Assembly: GCA_026989535.1 (NCBI GenBank)
Contig: JALSJD010000150.1
Coordinates: forward strand, 1-59,465
DNA length: 59,465 nt
From: Cyclobacteriaceae bacterium
GTDB taxonomy: Bacteria; Bacteroidota; Bacteroidia; Cytophagales; Cyclobacteriaceae
Reading direction: 5' to 3'
This document shows positions 53,081 to 59,465 of this stretch, in pieces (positions within the stretch are counted from its first letter, which is position 1; each line of letters opens with the position of its first letter). A program made the translations under genes and the position numbers. The notes beneath the pieces are model-generated. The model made no database searches. It was not told the DNA's origin and saw only the letters and a list, made by a program, of their open reading frames with translations.

Positions 53081-53887
53081 TTAAAAAAATCCGCTACTTT
53101 TTTCGGCAGCTTCTTCTGTTAAATTATGAGCAGCCTCTTTTCCTAAATAGTTGTCGATAATTCCGTGTGCCAAATAAAGCAATGGTGTTAAAATAATAGC
53201 AACGCTAAATTTATAAATATAGTTAATAATACCCACGGCAATTACTAATTTAAGAGACCAGGGTGGGTTACCCAATAAGTAAAATGCAATAAAGAGCACC
53301 ACAAAACTATCCACTAATTGCGAAATTAAAGTGGAGCCAGTGGCTCTAAGCCAAATTTTTCGCTCACCAGTAACTTTTCTCAATTTTTGAAAAATATACA
53401 CATCTAATAATTGACCAATTAAAAAGGCAATAAGAGACCCAATTATAATGCCAAGGCCTTGTTTAAAAACTTTGTTATAAGCAAAATTAATATTAAAAGG
53501 ATTGCCTAAATGGTCGGTTTTGTTAATGTTAACCCAAAAATTAGCGGGAGGCAAAGCGGTAACAACCCAAATTACCACGAACACATATATAATTAATACT
53601 ACTGTTAAATAGGTAATTCGCTTTACGCCCTCTTTACCAAAATACTCATTAATTATATCCGTAGTAATAAACACCACAGGCCAAATAATGGCTCCTGCCG
53701 TTAGGTTAAAGTCTAAGATAAAATCTTTAAATAGAGGTATTTGAGCAGGATTTAGTCCTAAAGTAGCTTCTCCAGAAAATATTTTAACCCCAATGAGTTC
53801 AGCCACAATGGCATTGGTAATAAAAATGCCTGCAAGTACCAAAAACAAGTTGGTTTTCTTTTTACTAAGTTGGTTGTTTTTACTCAT
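53081..53887 (-). CDS. Queuosine precursor transporter (YhhQ/VUT family)
   Basis: A 268-residue inner-membrane protein with about six hydrophobic segments. Family features are FITNAIVAELIGVKIF near the N-terminus, WPVVFITTDIINEYFGKEG (about 69-87) and the late RATGSTLISQLVDSFVV block. YhhQ-type transporters take up queuine precursors preQ0 or preQ1 for tRNA modification. It is followed after 11 bp by the thioredoxin-like gene. Confidence 0.88.
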   Translation of the reverse strand: MSKNNQLSKKKTNLFLVLAGIFITNAIVAELIGVKIFSGEATLGLNPAQIPLFKDFILDFNLTAGAIIWPVVFITTDIINEYFGKEGVKRITYLTVVLIIYVFVVIWVVTALPPANFWVNINKTDHLGNPFNINFAYNKVFKQGLGIIIGSLIAFLIGQLLDVYIFQKLRKVTGERKIWLRATGSTLISQLVDSFVVLFIAFYLLGNPPWSLKLVIAVGIINYIYKFSVAIILTPLLYLAHGIIDNYLGKEAAHNLTEEAAEKSSGFF

Positions 53888-53922
53888 TGTTTTTTTGTTT
53901 TAGTAGCTTTTAAATTCACTTA

Positions 53923-54069
53923 TAGGGTTACCCATTTAAAGCGCAGAGATTTTATTATGAAACTGACTTCAATCTACCGAATCACAATTTTTGTTGGATT
54001 TTCGAATTAAGTTAGGTGTTTTGCAAATTATAGAATATCAATGATTTGAGACTTAAATGGGTAACCCTA
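53923..54069. mobile_element. 147-bp inverted-repeat element at a gene 3' end
   Basis: TAGGGTTACCCATTTAA (53923-53939) and its perfect inverted copy (54053-54069) bound the element. If the ends are GGG...CCC, TA flanks both sides, as expected for a TA-duplicating (IS630/mariner-like) MITE. It has no ORF. The TAG stop codon of the adjacent gene (54067-54069) lies within the right end, so the insertion set the C-terminus of that protein. Confidence 0.7.
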
Positions 54070-54744
54070 TTCGCTTTTTCTTATATAGTAAATCCCATCG
54101 GACTTTAAATGTCCAGTTTTATTCTCGCAAAGAACGACTTTGAAATGCAAATATTGATTATCAACTTCATTGACATAATGAATCAGTTCCTCGGAAAGCA
54201 AAAATCCTTGACCTGAAAATTTCTTATTTCCAATTTTTGCAGTCCAAGACTCTATTTCATAACTATCCCAAATACCCGTTTCTCTATTGTAGGCGCATTG
54301 AATCTCCAATGGATACTTTAAGTTGGATATTATTTGACTAGGCCACCAAATCCCTTTTAAACGCAGCGGTGGTACAGGGTAATTTATAACCTTGAAATTA
54401 TGCGTTTTTAAACCAACAGTACGGTTTTTATCTATTTGATTACTAATTCCTATTGAACACCATCCAGTATCAATGGGTGTTATCACATAGCTTAATCCGC
54501 CAGTTCTCAATTTACTTTCTTCGATTAGCTGCACTTTAACGTTTGTCGTTTCCAACCGAATATCGTATTCACCACTTGTCGTAATGGTAAATGTATATTC
54601 TTGTCCCGCATAAAGAATATTACCTGACCCAATATTCATTACTGCTTGAAGAGGAACATTTTCTCTAGAGGTAATTACAACCGTCTCTTGCGAAAAAGAC
54701 GAGATTGAAAAAAATATTGGAATACAAAGTATTAAAGGTTTCAT
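54067..54744 (-). CDS. Exported protein resembling the GldM C-terminal domain
   Basis: A 225-residue protein with a signal peptide (MKPLILCIPIFFSISSFSQ). The rest is beta-rich. The stretch from FKVINYPVPPLRLKG to KSDGIYYI follows the pattern of the last GldM/PorM domain (a PVP block, a region resembling V-S-F-T, a closing I-x-Y-x-V-like strand). GldM itself is a longer T9SS motor protein, so this would be a stand-alone copy. The resemblance is by eye. Its stop codon is supplied by an inserted repeat element. Confidence 0.45.
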   Translation of the reverse strand: MKPLILCIPIFFSISSFSQETVVITSRENVPLQAVMNIGSGNILYAGQEYTFTITTSGEYDIRLETTNVKVQLIEESKLRTGGLSYVITPIDTGWCSIGISNQIDKNRTVGLKTHNFKVINYPVPPLRLKGIWWPSQIISNLKYPLEIQCAYNRETGIWDSYEIESWTAKIGNKKFSGQGFLLSEELIHYVNEVDNQYLHFKVVLCENKTGHLKSDGIYYIRKSE

Positions 54745-55040
54745 TGTCTTCTATTAGATATTGCTACTAACGCCTACTATAAATTTCAGTAGGGACTTTA
54801 AAAGTACAAAATTTTCGTGACCCACGGAGGCAAATGTTTGATTCCGAGTCCTCGGAATCAAGAAATAGCACATAGAGTCAAATCAAAGATTTGACGGGGC
54901 TAGTTTAAAGTGGTAAACTTAGTGATTAACAGATGAAACCCTATTGAATTTATAGGTTGTTGAACCAAACACCTACGGTGAAGGATACACAATCCACATA
55001 AAATTAGTAAATTTAGGGTTTAAACTATAATTATTAAACA
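54745..55040. other. Intergenic region with several short palindromes
   Basis: Contains CCTACT/AGTAGG (about 54767-54790), a 24-nt palindrome with arms TTGATTCCGAG/CTCGGAATCAA (54838-54861) and GTCAAATC/GATTTGAC (54877-54895). No ORF of note. A possible -7 box TAAATTTAG lies near 55008. Confidence 0.45.
54838..54895. repeat. Pair of adjacent perfect palindromes
   Basis: TTGATTCCGAG pairs with CTCGGAATCAA across a 2-nt centre, and 15 nt later GTCAAATC pairs with GATTTGAC across AAA. They could be a cassette-end structure, operators or small hairpins; nothing decides between these. Confidence 0.5.
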
Positions 55041-55269
55041 ATGAAAAATTTTAAAAAAGCCAAGAGCTGGGAAAAATACAGCTAAACCGCAAAGCCGAAG
55101 GTTTGTTGCTAAAAGTGTTTTATTGGGAGTAAAAACAGCTGTATGGGCAATAAATAAGCCGTTTAAAAAATGGAAACAGACAAAAAAACAAAGGGGCAGA
55201 ATACTAAACCACCTAAGGGGGCAACAAATCGGAATTTGGTCAACACCGAATAACCAAAATACCCGGTAA
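55041..55269 (+). pseudogene. Possible small basic protein gene broken by one A
   Basis: ATG at 55041 opens only 14 codons (MKNFKKAKSWEKYS). Removing one A from the A6 run at 55053-55058 gives a continuous 75-codon frame (MKNFKKPRAGKNTAK, then VLLGVKTAVWAINKPFKKWK, ending PNNQNTR) that stops at 55267-55269. An intrinsic terminator follows 29 nt later, which argues that this strand is transcribed. It may be a decayed gene, a slippage-expressed gene or a noncoding RNA. No family is recognised. Confidence 0.3.
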
Positions 55270-55298
55270 ATCAACCAGCGTGTAGGTTATCAAAAAAA

Positions 55299-55330
55299 GC
55301 CTCAGCGAAAATCATCGTTGAGGCTTTTTT
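55299..55330 (+). terminator. Strong intrinsic terminator
   Basis: GCCTCA (55299-55304) pairs with TGAGGC (55319-55324), with inner CG pairs, preceded by seven A and followed by six T. It can work in both directions. No accepted gene precedes it on the plus strand except the disrupted small ORF at 55041. Confidence 0.85.
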
Positions 55331-55607
55331 ATGAAGGTATTTTGGCTATTCGGCTAAGTGTTTTATCCGTATCTGTTTTATATCATATATTTTCAAAATT
55401 AGTTTTACTCAAATAGAGTAGTATGTGCCTCCGTTCGCACGAGTTAATAAATTGTTCTCAATTGCACAAAATAGCTATATTTTGTATAAATGTGATTCAA
55501 GCTCTATAGGTAAACATAGCGAGGATTTTGAAAACCTTGTCTATTGAGTGTCGATTATGTGAAAGGTATTATGATAAAAATGTAGATAATTATAGCGTAA
55601 ATAGCGA
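55331..55607. other. Intergenic region upstream of a frameshifted barrel gene
   Basis: About 280 bp of AT-rich sequence with no ORF, RNA or clear repeat. It probably carries the promoter of the next gene; TATATTTTG near 55472 is only an imperfect -7 match. Confidence 0.35.
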
Positions 55608-56433
55608 ATGTGTAAACTGGGTTATGGGTTAATATTTTGGTTTTCAATAACCTACTGTATTGGGCAATCTGATACGGCAGATTATTCTTTTGAATTAAAG
55701 ACCAGACTATCGGGACAATTTTTTTTACACAAAGCAAAGAAAAGTGTTCCGCTTGCAAGTGGTTTGCCCTCTTCTTTGCTGGCTCAAAAAACGAATAATA
55801 TTGAGTTTAGAGCAGGCGCTTTAGGGCAATTATTCTTGTATAGAAGTGGAAACCCAAGCATAGCTCATTATTATTTTCCGGGTGGACGGGTGTCAACAGG
55901 GGCCTGCAGGAGCTGGCGGAGTGGCAAGTATTTTGTGGAACGTAAAGATTTTTTCATTTTCTATTTCGCCAGCATTAAGGTATTCTATAAATAAAATTAA
56001 TAGAACACATCTACATCCTGGTGAAGAATGGAGGATAAGTGGTTTTGTAGCTGATATTCATTTATCGGTTCAGTATAATTTACCTTCTACTAACTGGCTT
56101 ATTAAAAATAGTGCCGTTGGTGGAGGGTTTTCTATTATTAATATTGGAGAAGCTTATGACGATCATAATGAATATAATGTAAGAGTAATTTCAAATTTAG
56201 GCATTACCTCTTTTATTCAATACAATGTTTCCACTTTACAATTTGCAGGCATTCATTTATTCTTCGAAAAAAGATTTGGTAAACTAAGTACAAAAGCTAT
56301 GCTTATTTACTCAAAAGGTAGTTGGGTTCAATGGGAGCCAACATCAAGGTTTTTACTAAATGGCAATATTTCTGTACAATACTCCATTGCTACAATTAAA
56401 TTTTTATTAAACAAAAACCAATACAAACTTTAA
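55608..56433 (+). pseudogene. Outer-membrane barrel protein gene with a frameshift
   Basis: Two overlapping frames read as one protein. The first (55608-55994) has a signal peptide (MCKLGYGLIFWFSITYCIGQ) and is barrel-like to about SIAHYYFPGG. The second (from about 55882 to 56433) continues with QQGPAGAGGVASILWNVK and barrel strands up to KFLLNKNQYKL. The shift corresponds to one extra base near the GGG/GG runs at about 55878-55890. The joined product would be about 275 residues. A recent mutation or a sequencing error are both possible. Confidence 0.75.
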
Positions 56434-56589
56434 GTATATTTGACAATATAGTTTACAAGACAAGGGAAATAATACGCCCAAATAGAAGTGTCAAACGGAA
56501 ACATAAGCCTAAAAAAAACTTCTCTATGGCGGATAAACGAATGTAATTCCTTAACTAAACGACATTGATATAGATATGTTAATTTTAGT

Positions 56590-56985
56590 ATGAAAAGTAG
56601 GTTTACTATTGGAGATAAAAAAGTGTTTACGCATAAAGTGGGTGTAGATGACTTAGCTATTTTCGATGCAGGAACCGTACATTCGGTTTGCAGCACATTT
56701 GCCTTAGCGAAGCATATTGAGTGGGCAAGTCGTTTATTTATTATTGATATAAAAGGGGAGGATGAAGAAGGAATTGGCACAATGATAAAAATTGAACACG
56801 TATCTCCAGCATTTGTAAAGCAAACGCTCGATTTTGAAGCCACCGTTGCTTCTATTAGTAAAAATGAGTTGATTTGCGATGTAATTGTAAAGTATAAATC
56901 TAGAATTATTGCAAAGGCAAAAACGGGTCAAAAATTACTCAAAAAAGAAAAATTAAATAAGATTTTTTCTAGCTTAGCCGATTAA
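56590..56985 (+). CDS. Hotdog-fold thioesterase, FlK-like
   Basis: A 131-residue cytoplasmic protein. FDAGTVHSVCSTFALAKHIE (about 25-44) and IKIEHVSPAF (about 67-76) match the FlK-like thioesterase pattern with its Thr/Ser, Glu and His positions. Members hydrolyse small acyl-CoA esters; fluoroacetyl-CoA is the substrate only in FlK itself. It is 8 bp upstream of smpB and in the same orientation. Confidence 0.75.
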   Translation: MKSRFTIGDKKVFTHKVGVDDLAIFDAGTVHSVCSTFALAKHIEWASRLFIIDIKGEDEEGIGTMIKIEHVSPAFVKQTLDFEATVASISKNELICDVIVKYKSRIIAKAKTGQKLLKKEKLNKIFSSLAD

Positions 56986-56993
56986 TAAAAACA

Positions 56994-57458
56994 ATGGCCA
57001 AAAAACAACGATTTTCGAATTCGATTAATATACGCAACAAGCAAGCTTCGTATGAATATGAGTTGCTGGATAAATATGTGGCTGGTATGGTGTTGCAAGG
57101 CACCGAAATAAAATCGATAAGAGAAGGGAAAGTGGTGCTTAAAGATGGCTATTGTGCTTTTCATCGTGGAGAGTTATTTGTGTATAATATCCACATCAGC
57201 CAGTATAAACAAGGCACTCATTTTAATCATACTATAACGAGGCAACGTAAATTATTATTGAATAAAACGGAGCTTATTAAAATTGAAAAGAAAATTTCAA
57301 CGAAAGGATTAACATTAATTCCTACCCGATTGTTTCTTTCGAGTAGAGGATTTGCTAAATTAGAAATTGCTTTAGGAAAAGGGAAGAAATTACACGATAA
57401 GCGTGACTCCATTAAGGAGAAAGATGTAAAAAGAGACCTCGAACGAATTAAGTTTTAA
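56994..57458 (+). CDS. smpB: SsrA-binding protein SmpB
   Basis: A 154-residue RNA-binding protein that carries tmRNA to stalled ribosomes. Typical blocks are SINIRNKQASYEYELLDKYV, GMVLQGTEIKSIREGKV (about 31-47), YNIHISQYKQGTHFNH and the basic tail HDKRDSIKEKDVKRDLER. tmRNA itself is not in the window. Confidence 0.96.
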   Translation: MAKKQRFSNSINIRNKQASYEYELLDKYVAGMVLQGTEIKSIREGKVVLKDGYCAFHRGELFVYNIHISQYKQGTHFNHTITRQRKLLLNKTELIKIEKKISTKGLTLIPTRLFLSSRGFAKLEIALGKGKKLHDKRDSIKEKDVKRDLERIKF

Positions 57459-57461
57459 AGA

Positions 57462-58250
57462 TTGAAAGTAGAAAATAAAGGTGTTTGCAGGCTAGCCATA
57501 GTACCTGTGCGCTCGTACCCCTCCGAAACTTCGGAGATGGTAACACAATTGCTTTTTGGCGAACATTATACGGTGTTGGAGGCGATGAATGAAGGGCGGT
57601 GGCTTAAAATTGAAATTCATTTTGATGAATACCTTGGTTGGATTGATGCGAAACAACATTACGCCATTTCAGGTACTTATTTTAACCACTTAAACGATGT
57701 AAATTTTAAGATTTGTACCGATGTATCAGGTAGCTTATTATTTAACAAAAGTCCGATTCAAATATTGATTGGCAGCATTTTGCCCATTTCCTCCATGGAG
57801 CTTTTTAATATGGAAGAGCAGCTTGCCTTTAATGGAGAATCGCATAATATGGGTGATGTAATGGGGTTTGATTTTATTAAGCAAATAGCATATAAATATT
57901 TAAACGCACCTTATTTATGGGGTGGAAAAACCCCTTTTGGAACCGATTGCTCAGGTTTTATACAAATGGTGTTTAAAATTGCCGGCTATAAACTTAGTCG
58001 CGATGCCAGTGAGCAAGCCCTACAAGGGAACAAAGTGGATGCATTAGAAAACTCGCAGCCGGGCGACCTTTGTTTTTTTGGTACTAAAACTAAAATAACT
58101 CACGTGGGTATGCTATTGCCAGAGGGCAAAATAATTCACGCCAGTGGTCAAGTGCGAATTGATACAATTTCGGAGCAAGGTATTCATTTAGCTTCTACTA
58201 ATGCACTTACACATAAGTTACAGTTGATTAAGCGAGTACTAAGAAATTGA
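57462..58250 (+). CDS. NlpC/P60 cysteine endopeptidase with SH3-like N-terminus
   Basis: A 262-residue protein starting at TTG, 3 bp after smpB. Residues about 5-110 look like two bacterial SH3 modules; about 135-262 are the NlpC/P60 domain with catalytic Cys in TPFGTDCSGFIQMVF and His in ITHVGMLLP, plus IIHASGQ. The family cuts the gamma-D-Glu-diamino acid bond of muropeptides. No signal peptide is seen, so like YkfC-type enzymes it may act on imported peptides in the cytoplasm, linking it to the recycling locus. Confidence 0.88.
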   Translation: MKVENKGVCRLAIVPVRSYPSETSEMVTQLLFGEHYTVLEAMNEGRWLKIEIHFDEYLGWIDAKQHYAISGTYFNHLNDVNFKICTDVSGSLLFNKSPIQILIGSILPISSMELFNMEEQLAFNGESHNMGDVMGFDFIKQIAYKYLNAPYLWGGKTPFGTDCSGFIQMVFKIAGYKLSRDASEQALQGNKVDALENSQPGDLCFFGTKTKITHVGMLLPEGKIIHASGQVRIDTISEQGIHLASTNALTHKLQLIKRVLRN

Positions 58251-58309
58251 GCTAGCATGCGTTCACCTTATCAGTTGTATATTAGAATGAAAAATAATCA
58301 CAATAAGTA

Positions 58310-59017
58310 TTGAATCCTCTTTACCCGCTTTTCGCTGGCACTTTAGCCTCTATGCTTCATGTTGTTTCTGGCCCCGATCATTTAGCTGCTGTTACGCCTA
58401 TTGTTATAGAAACCAAAAATAAGGGGTGGAAAATCGGCTTTTCATGGGGAGCAGGGCACCTTTTAGGGATGCTAATCATTGGTGTGCTTTTTATTGTTTT
58501 TAAAGAATATATTCCCGTAGATGCTATTTCATCATACAGTGAACAGTTAGTAGCTATTGTGCTTATTGGGGTAGGAACATGGGCATTTTATCGCATTTTT
58601 AGCGCAGATAAAAGCCACAAACATCCGCATATACACACTGAAAACGAGCCATATATTCATATCCATTCCCACGAGCATAGTCACACATCAGGGCATGAAC
58701 ACACCCATACAAAAACCATAAAACAAAATATTATTTCTTCGTTCGGTATTGGACTGTTACATGGGTTTGCAGGAGTGGCTCACTTTTTATTGCTATTACC
58801 AATTCTGGGATTTAAAAGCCAAGTTGAGGGAGTGCAATATATTATTGGGTTTGGTGTGGGTACTGTTTTAGCTATGACTGCTTATGCGTTCATTTTGAGC
58901 AAGTTAAAAGCTCAAGTTAAACAAGATCATAACAGTGCTTTTTTTAAAGGTGTTCGGTTTGCAGGTGGTTTGTTTGCAATGGTCATAGGGTTCTACTGGC
59001 TTTATTTAAGTTTTTAA
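58310..59017 (+). CDS. UreH/NiCoT-like metal transporter with His-rich loop
   Basis: A 235-residue membrane protein with about six helices, starting at TTG. H-x(4)-D motifs (HVVSGPDHLAAVTP at about 17-30, GAGHLLGM, LHGFAGVAHF) are those of the nickel/cobalt transporter superfamily. The central cytoplasmic loop (about 100-140) is histidine-rich (HKHPHIH, HIHSHEHSHTSGHEH), consistent with metal binding. Nickel or cobalt import or export cannot be told apart. Its end overlaps the convergent NHL gene by 12 bp. Confidence 0.8.
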   Translation: MNPLYPLFAGTLASMLHVVSGPDHLAAVTPIVIETKNKGWKIGFSWGAGHLLGMLIIGVLFIVFKEYIPVDAISSYSEQLVAIVLIGVGTWAFYRIFSADKSHKHPHIHTENEPYIHIHSHEHSHTSGHEHTHTKTIKQNIISSFGIGLLHGFAGVAHFLLLLPILGFKSQVEGVQYIIGFGVGTVLAMTAYAFILSKLKAQVKQDHNSAFFKGVRFAGGLFAMVIGFYWLYLSF

Positions 59018-59465
59018 ATCGCAAATTACCACACGATGATTGCCTGTATCTGCAATACATAAAGTCTTATCGTCTGTAATGATTGAAAATGGCCAGTAAA
59101 TAGCACTATCTGTACCTAACATATTTTCTTTGTATTCGCTGCTTATTGTATAATCAGGTCTGCCAATTAAAAAATCAGCCTCTTTATTATTAACACTAGG
59201 TATTGTATCAAAACCCAAAATTCTACTGTTGCCTGTATCATTTATAAGGATGCCATCCTTATAAAAACAGGCATCATATACCCAGTTAAGTGTGTTTTTT
59301 TCAGGCGAAAGCCTAAATTGATTTTGCCCACAATCATCAAAATTATTTTGCCCTATTATAATATCCGCAGGTTTTGTAAAGGCCTCGTTTTTATCGTTCC
59401 AAAGTAAGACTCTGTAAAATTGAGTGTCGGCAATGGCTAAGTTTCCTTTGCTGTTTATTTTAATG
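59006..59465 (-). CDS. NHL-repeat protein, partial (N-terminus beyond the window)
   Basis: The frame stays open from the right edge (59465) to the stop at 59006-59008, giving about 152 C-terminal residues. Repeated NHL blocks are seen: LAIADTQFYRVLLWN, ILINDTGNSRILGFD and the last LCIADTGNHRVVICD. Each holds the I-x-D-T-x-N-x-R-V pattern of NHL propellers. A spacing phrase (IIIGQNNFDD) is also typical of Bacteroidota NHL proteins. Binding partner unknown. Confidence 0.82.
   Translation of the reverse strand, partial: IKINSKGNLAIADTQFYRVLLWNDKNEAFTKPADIIIGQNNFDDCGQNQFRLSPEKNTLNWVYDACFYKDGILINDTGNSRILGFDTIPSVNNKEADFLIGRPDYTISSEYKENMLGTDSAIYWPFSIITDDKTLCIADTGNHRVVICDLKT

Noticed and set aside
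55020-55274. Minus-strand frame of 84 codons
   Set aside because: Cys/Phe/Leu-rich peptide typical of the antisense of an A-rich strand; the terminator orientation fits the plus strand better.
1-59465. CRISPR array
   Set aside because: No regularly spaced direct repeats and no cas genes were seen.

Overview
The window is AT-rich chromosomal DNA from a member of the Bacteroidota, most likely a Cytophagales-type environmental bacterium. The evidence is a SusC/SusD pair, a secreted enzyme with a type IX secretion (T9SS) type A sorting domain, Bacteroidota promoter signatures (TTTG about 19 bp before TAnnTTTG) and many beta-barrel and signal-peptide proteins of that phylum. No flagellar gene is present, so the complete chemotaxis operon probably serves gliding or another output.

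Layout. 1-2.7 kb: hutH (cut by the window edge), hisS and a tRNA-Glu with its own promoter and terminator. 3.2-20 kb: a long plus-strand locus for peptidoglycan/amino-sugar scavenging (DeoR regulator, GNAT, AmpG-like permease, NagZ-like GH3, DigH/GHL10-like hydrolase, T9SS amidase, beta-propeller protein, SusC, SusD, NagB fused to a PIG-L domain, MurQ). 20-21.5 kb: a POTRA/BamA-like barrel protein. 21.9-27.8 kb: a type III restriction-modification island (XRE, Mod, RhuM, GxxExxY, Res); the GxxExxY gene sits in an inverted-repeat cassette. 28-34.3 kb: phosphoesterase, giant AsmA-like protein, thioredoxin-like protein, small barrel protein. 34.6-43.8 kb (minus strand): PAS kinase-like protein, cytoplasmic three-PAS chemoreceptor, CheW, CheY, CheB, CheA, CheC-like, CheR. 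44.2-46.2 kb: an S24-type repressor with an operator/promoter, then an ISL3-family remnant. 46.6-59.5 kb: TlpA, Tex, TPR protein, DUF5106/thioredoxin protein, queuosine precursor transporter, GldM-C-like protein, a frameshifted outer-membrane protein, FlK-like thioesterase, SmpB, NlpC/P60, UreH/NiCoT-like transporter and a partial NHL protein.

How the genes work together. Outside the cytoplasm, the T9SS amidase and the DigH-like hydrolase would cut peptidoglycan, SusCD would import fragments across the outer membrane and the AmpG-like permease across the inner membrane. Inside, NagZ would release GlcNAc, MurQ would remove the lactyl group from MurNAc-6-P, and NagB would deaminate GlcN-6-P. 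No sugar kinase and no separate NagA is seen; the PIG-L domain fused to NagB keeps its metal-binding residues and could supply the deacetylase step.

The least expected content is the number of short inverted-repeat elements at gene boundaries: 16.94-17.10, 34.42-34.50, 46.31-46.48, 51.41-51.58, 52.97-53.05 and 53.92-54.07 kb. Two have a clear candidate target-site duplication, one lies in frame inside a signal-peptide coding region, one supplies a stop codon, and one has interleaved arms that could form a pseudoknot.
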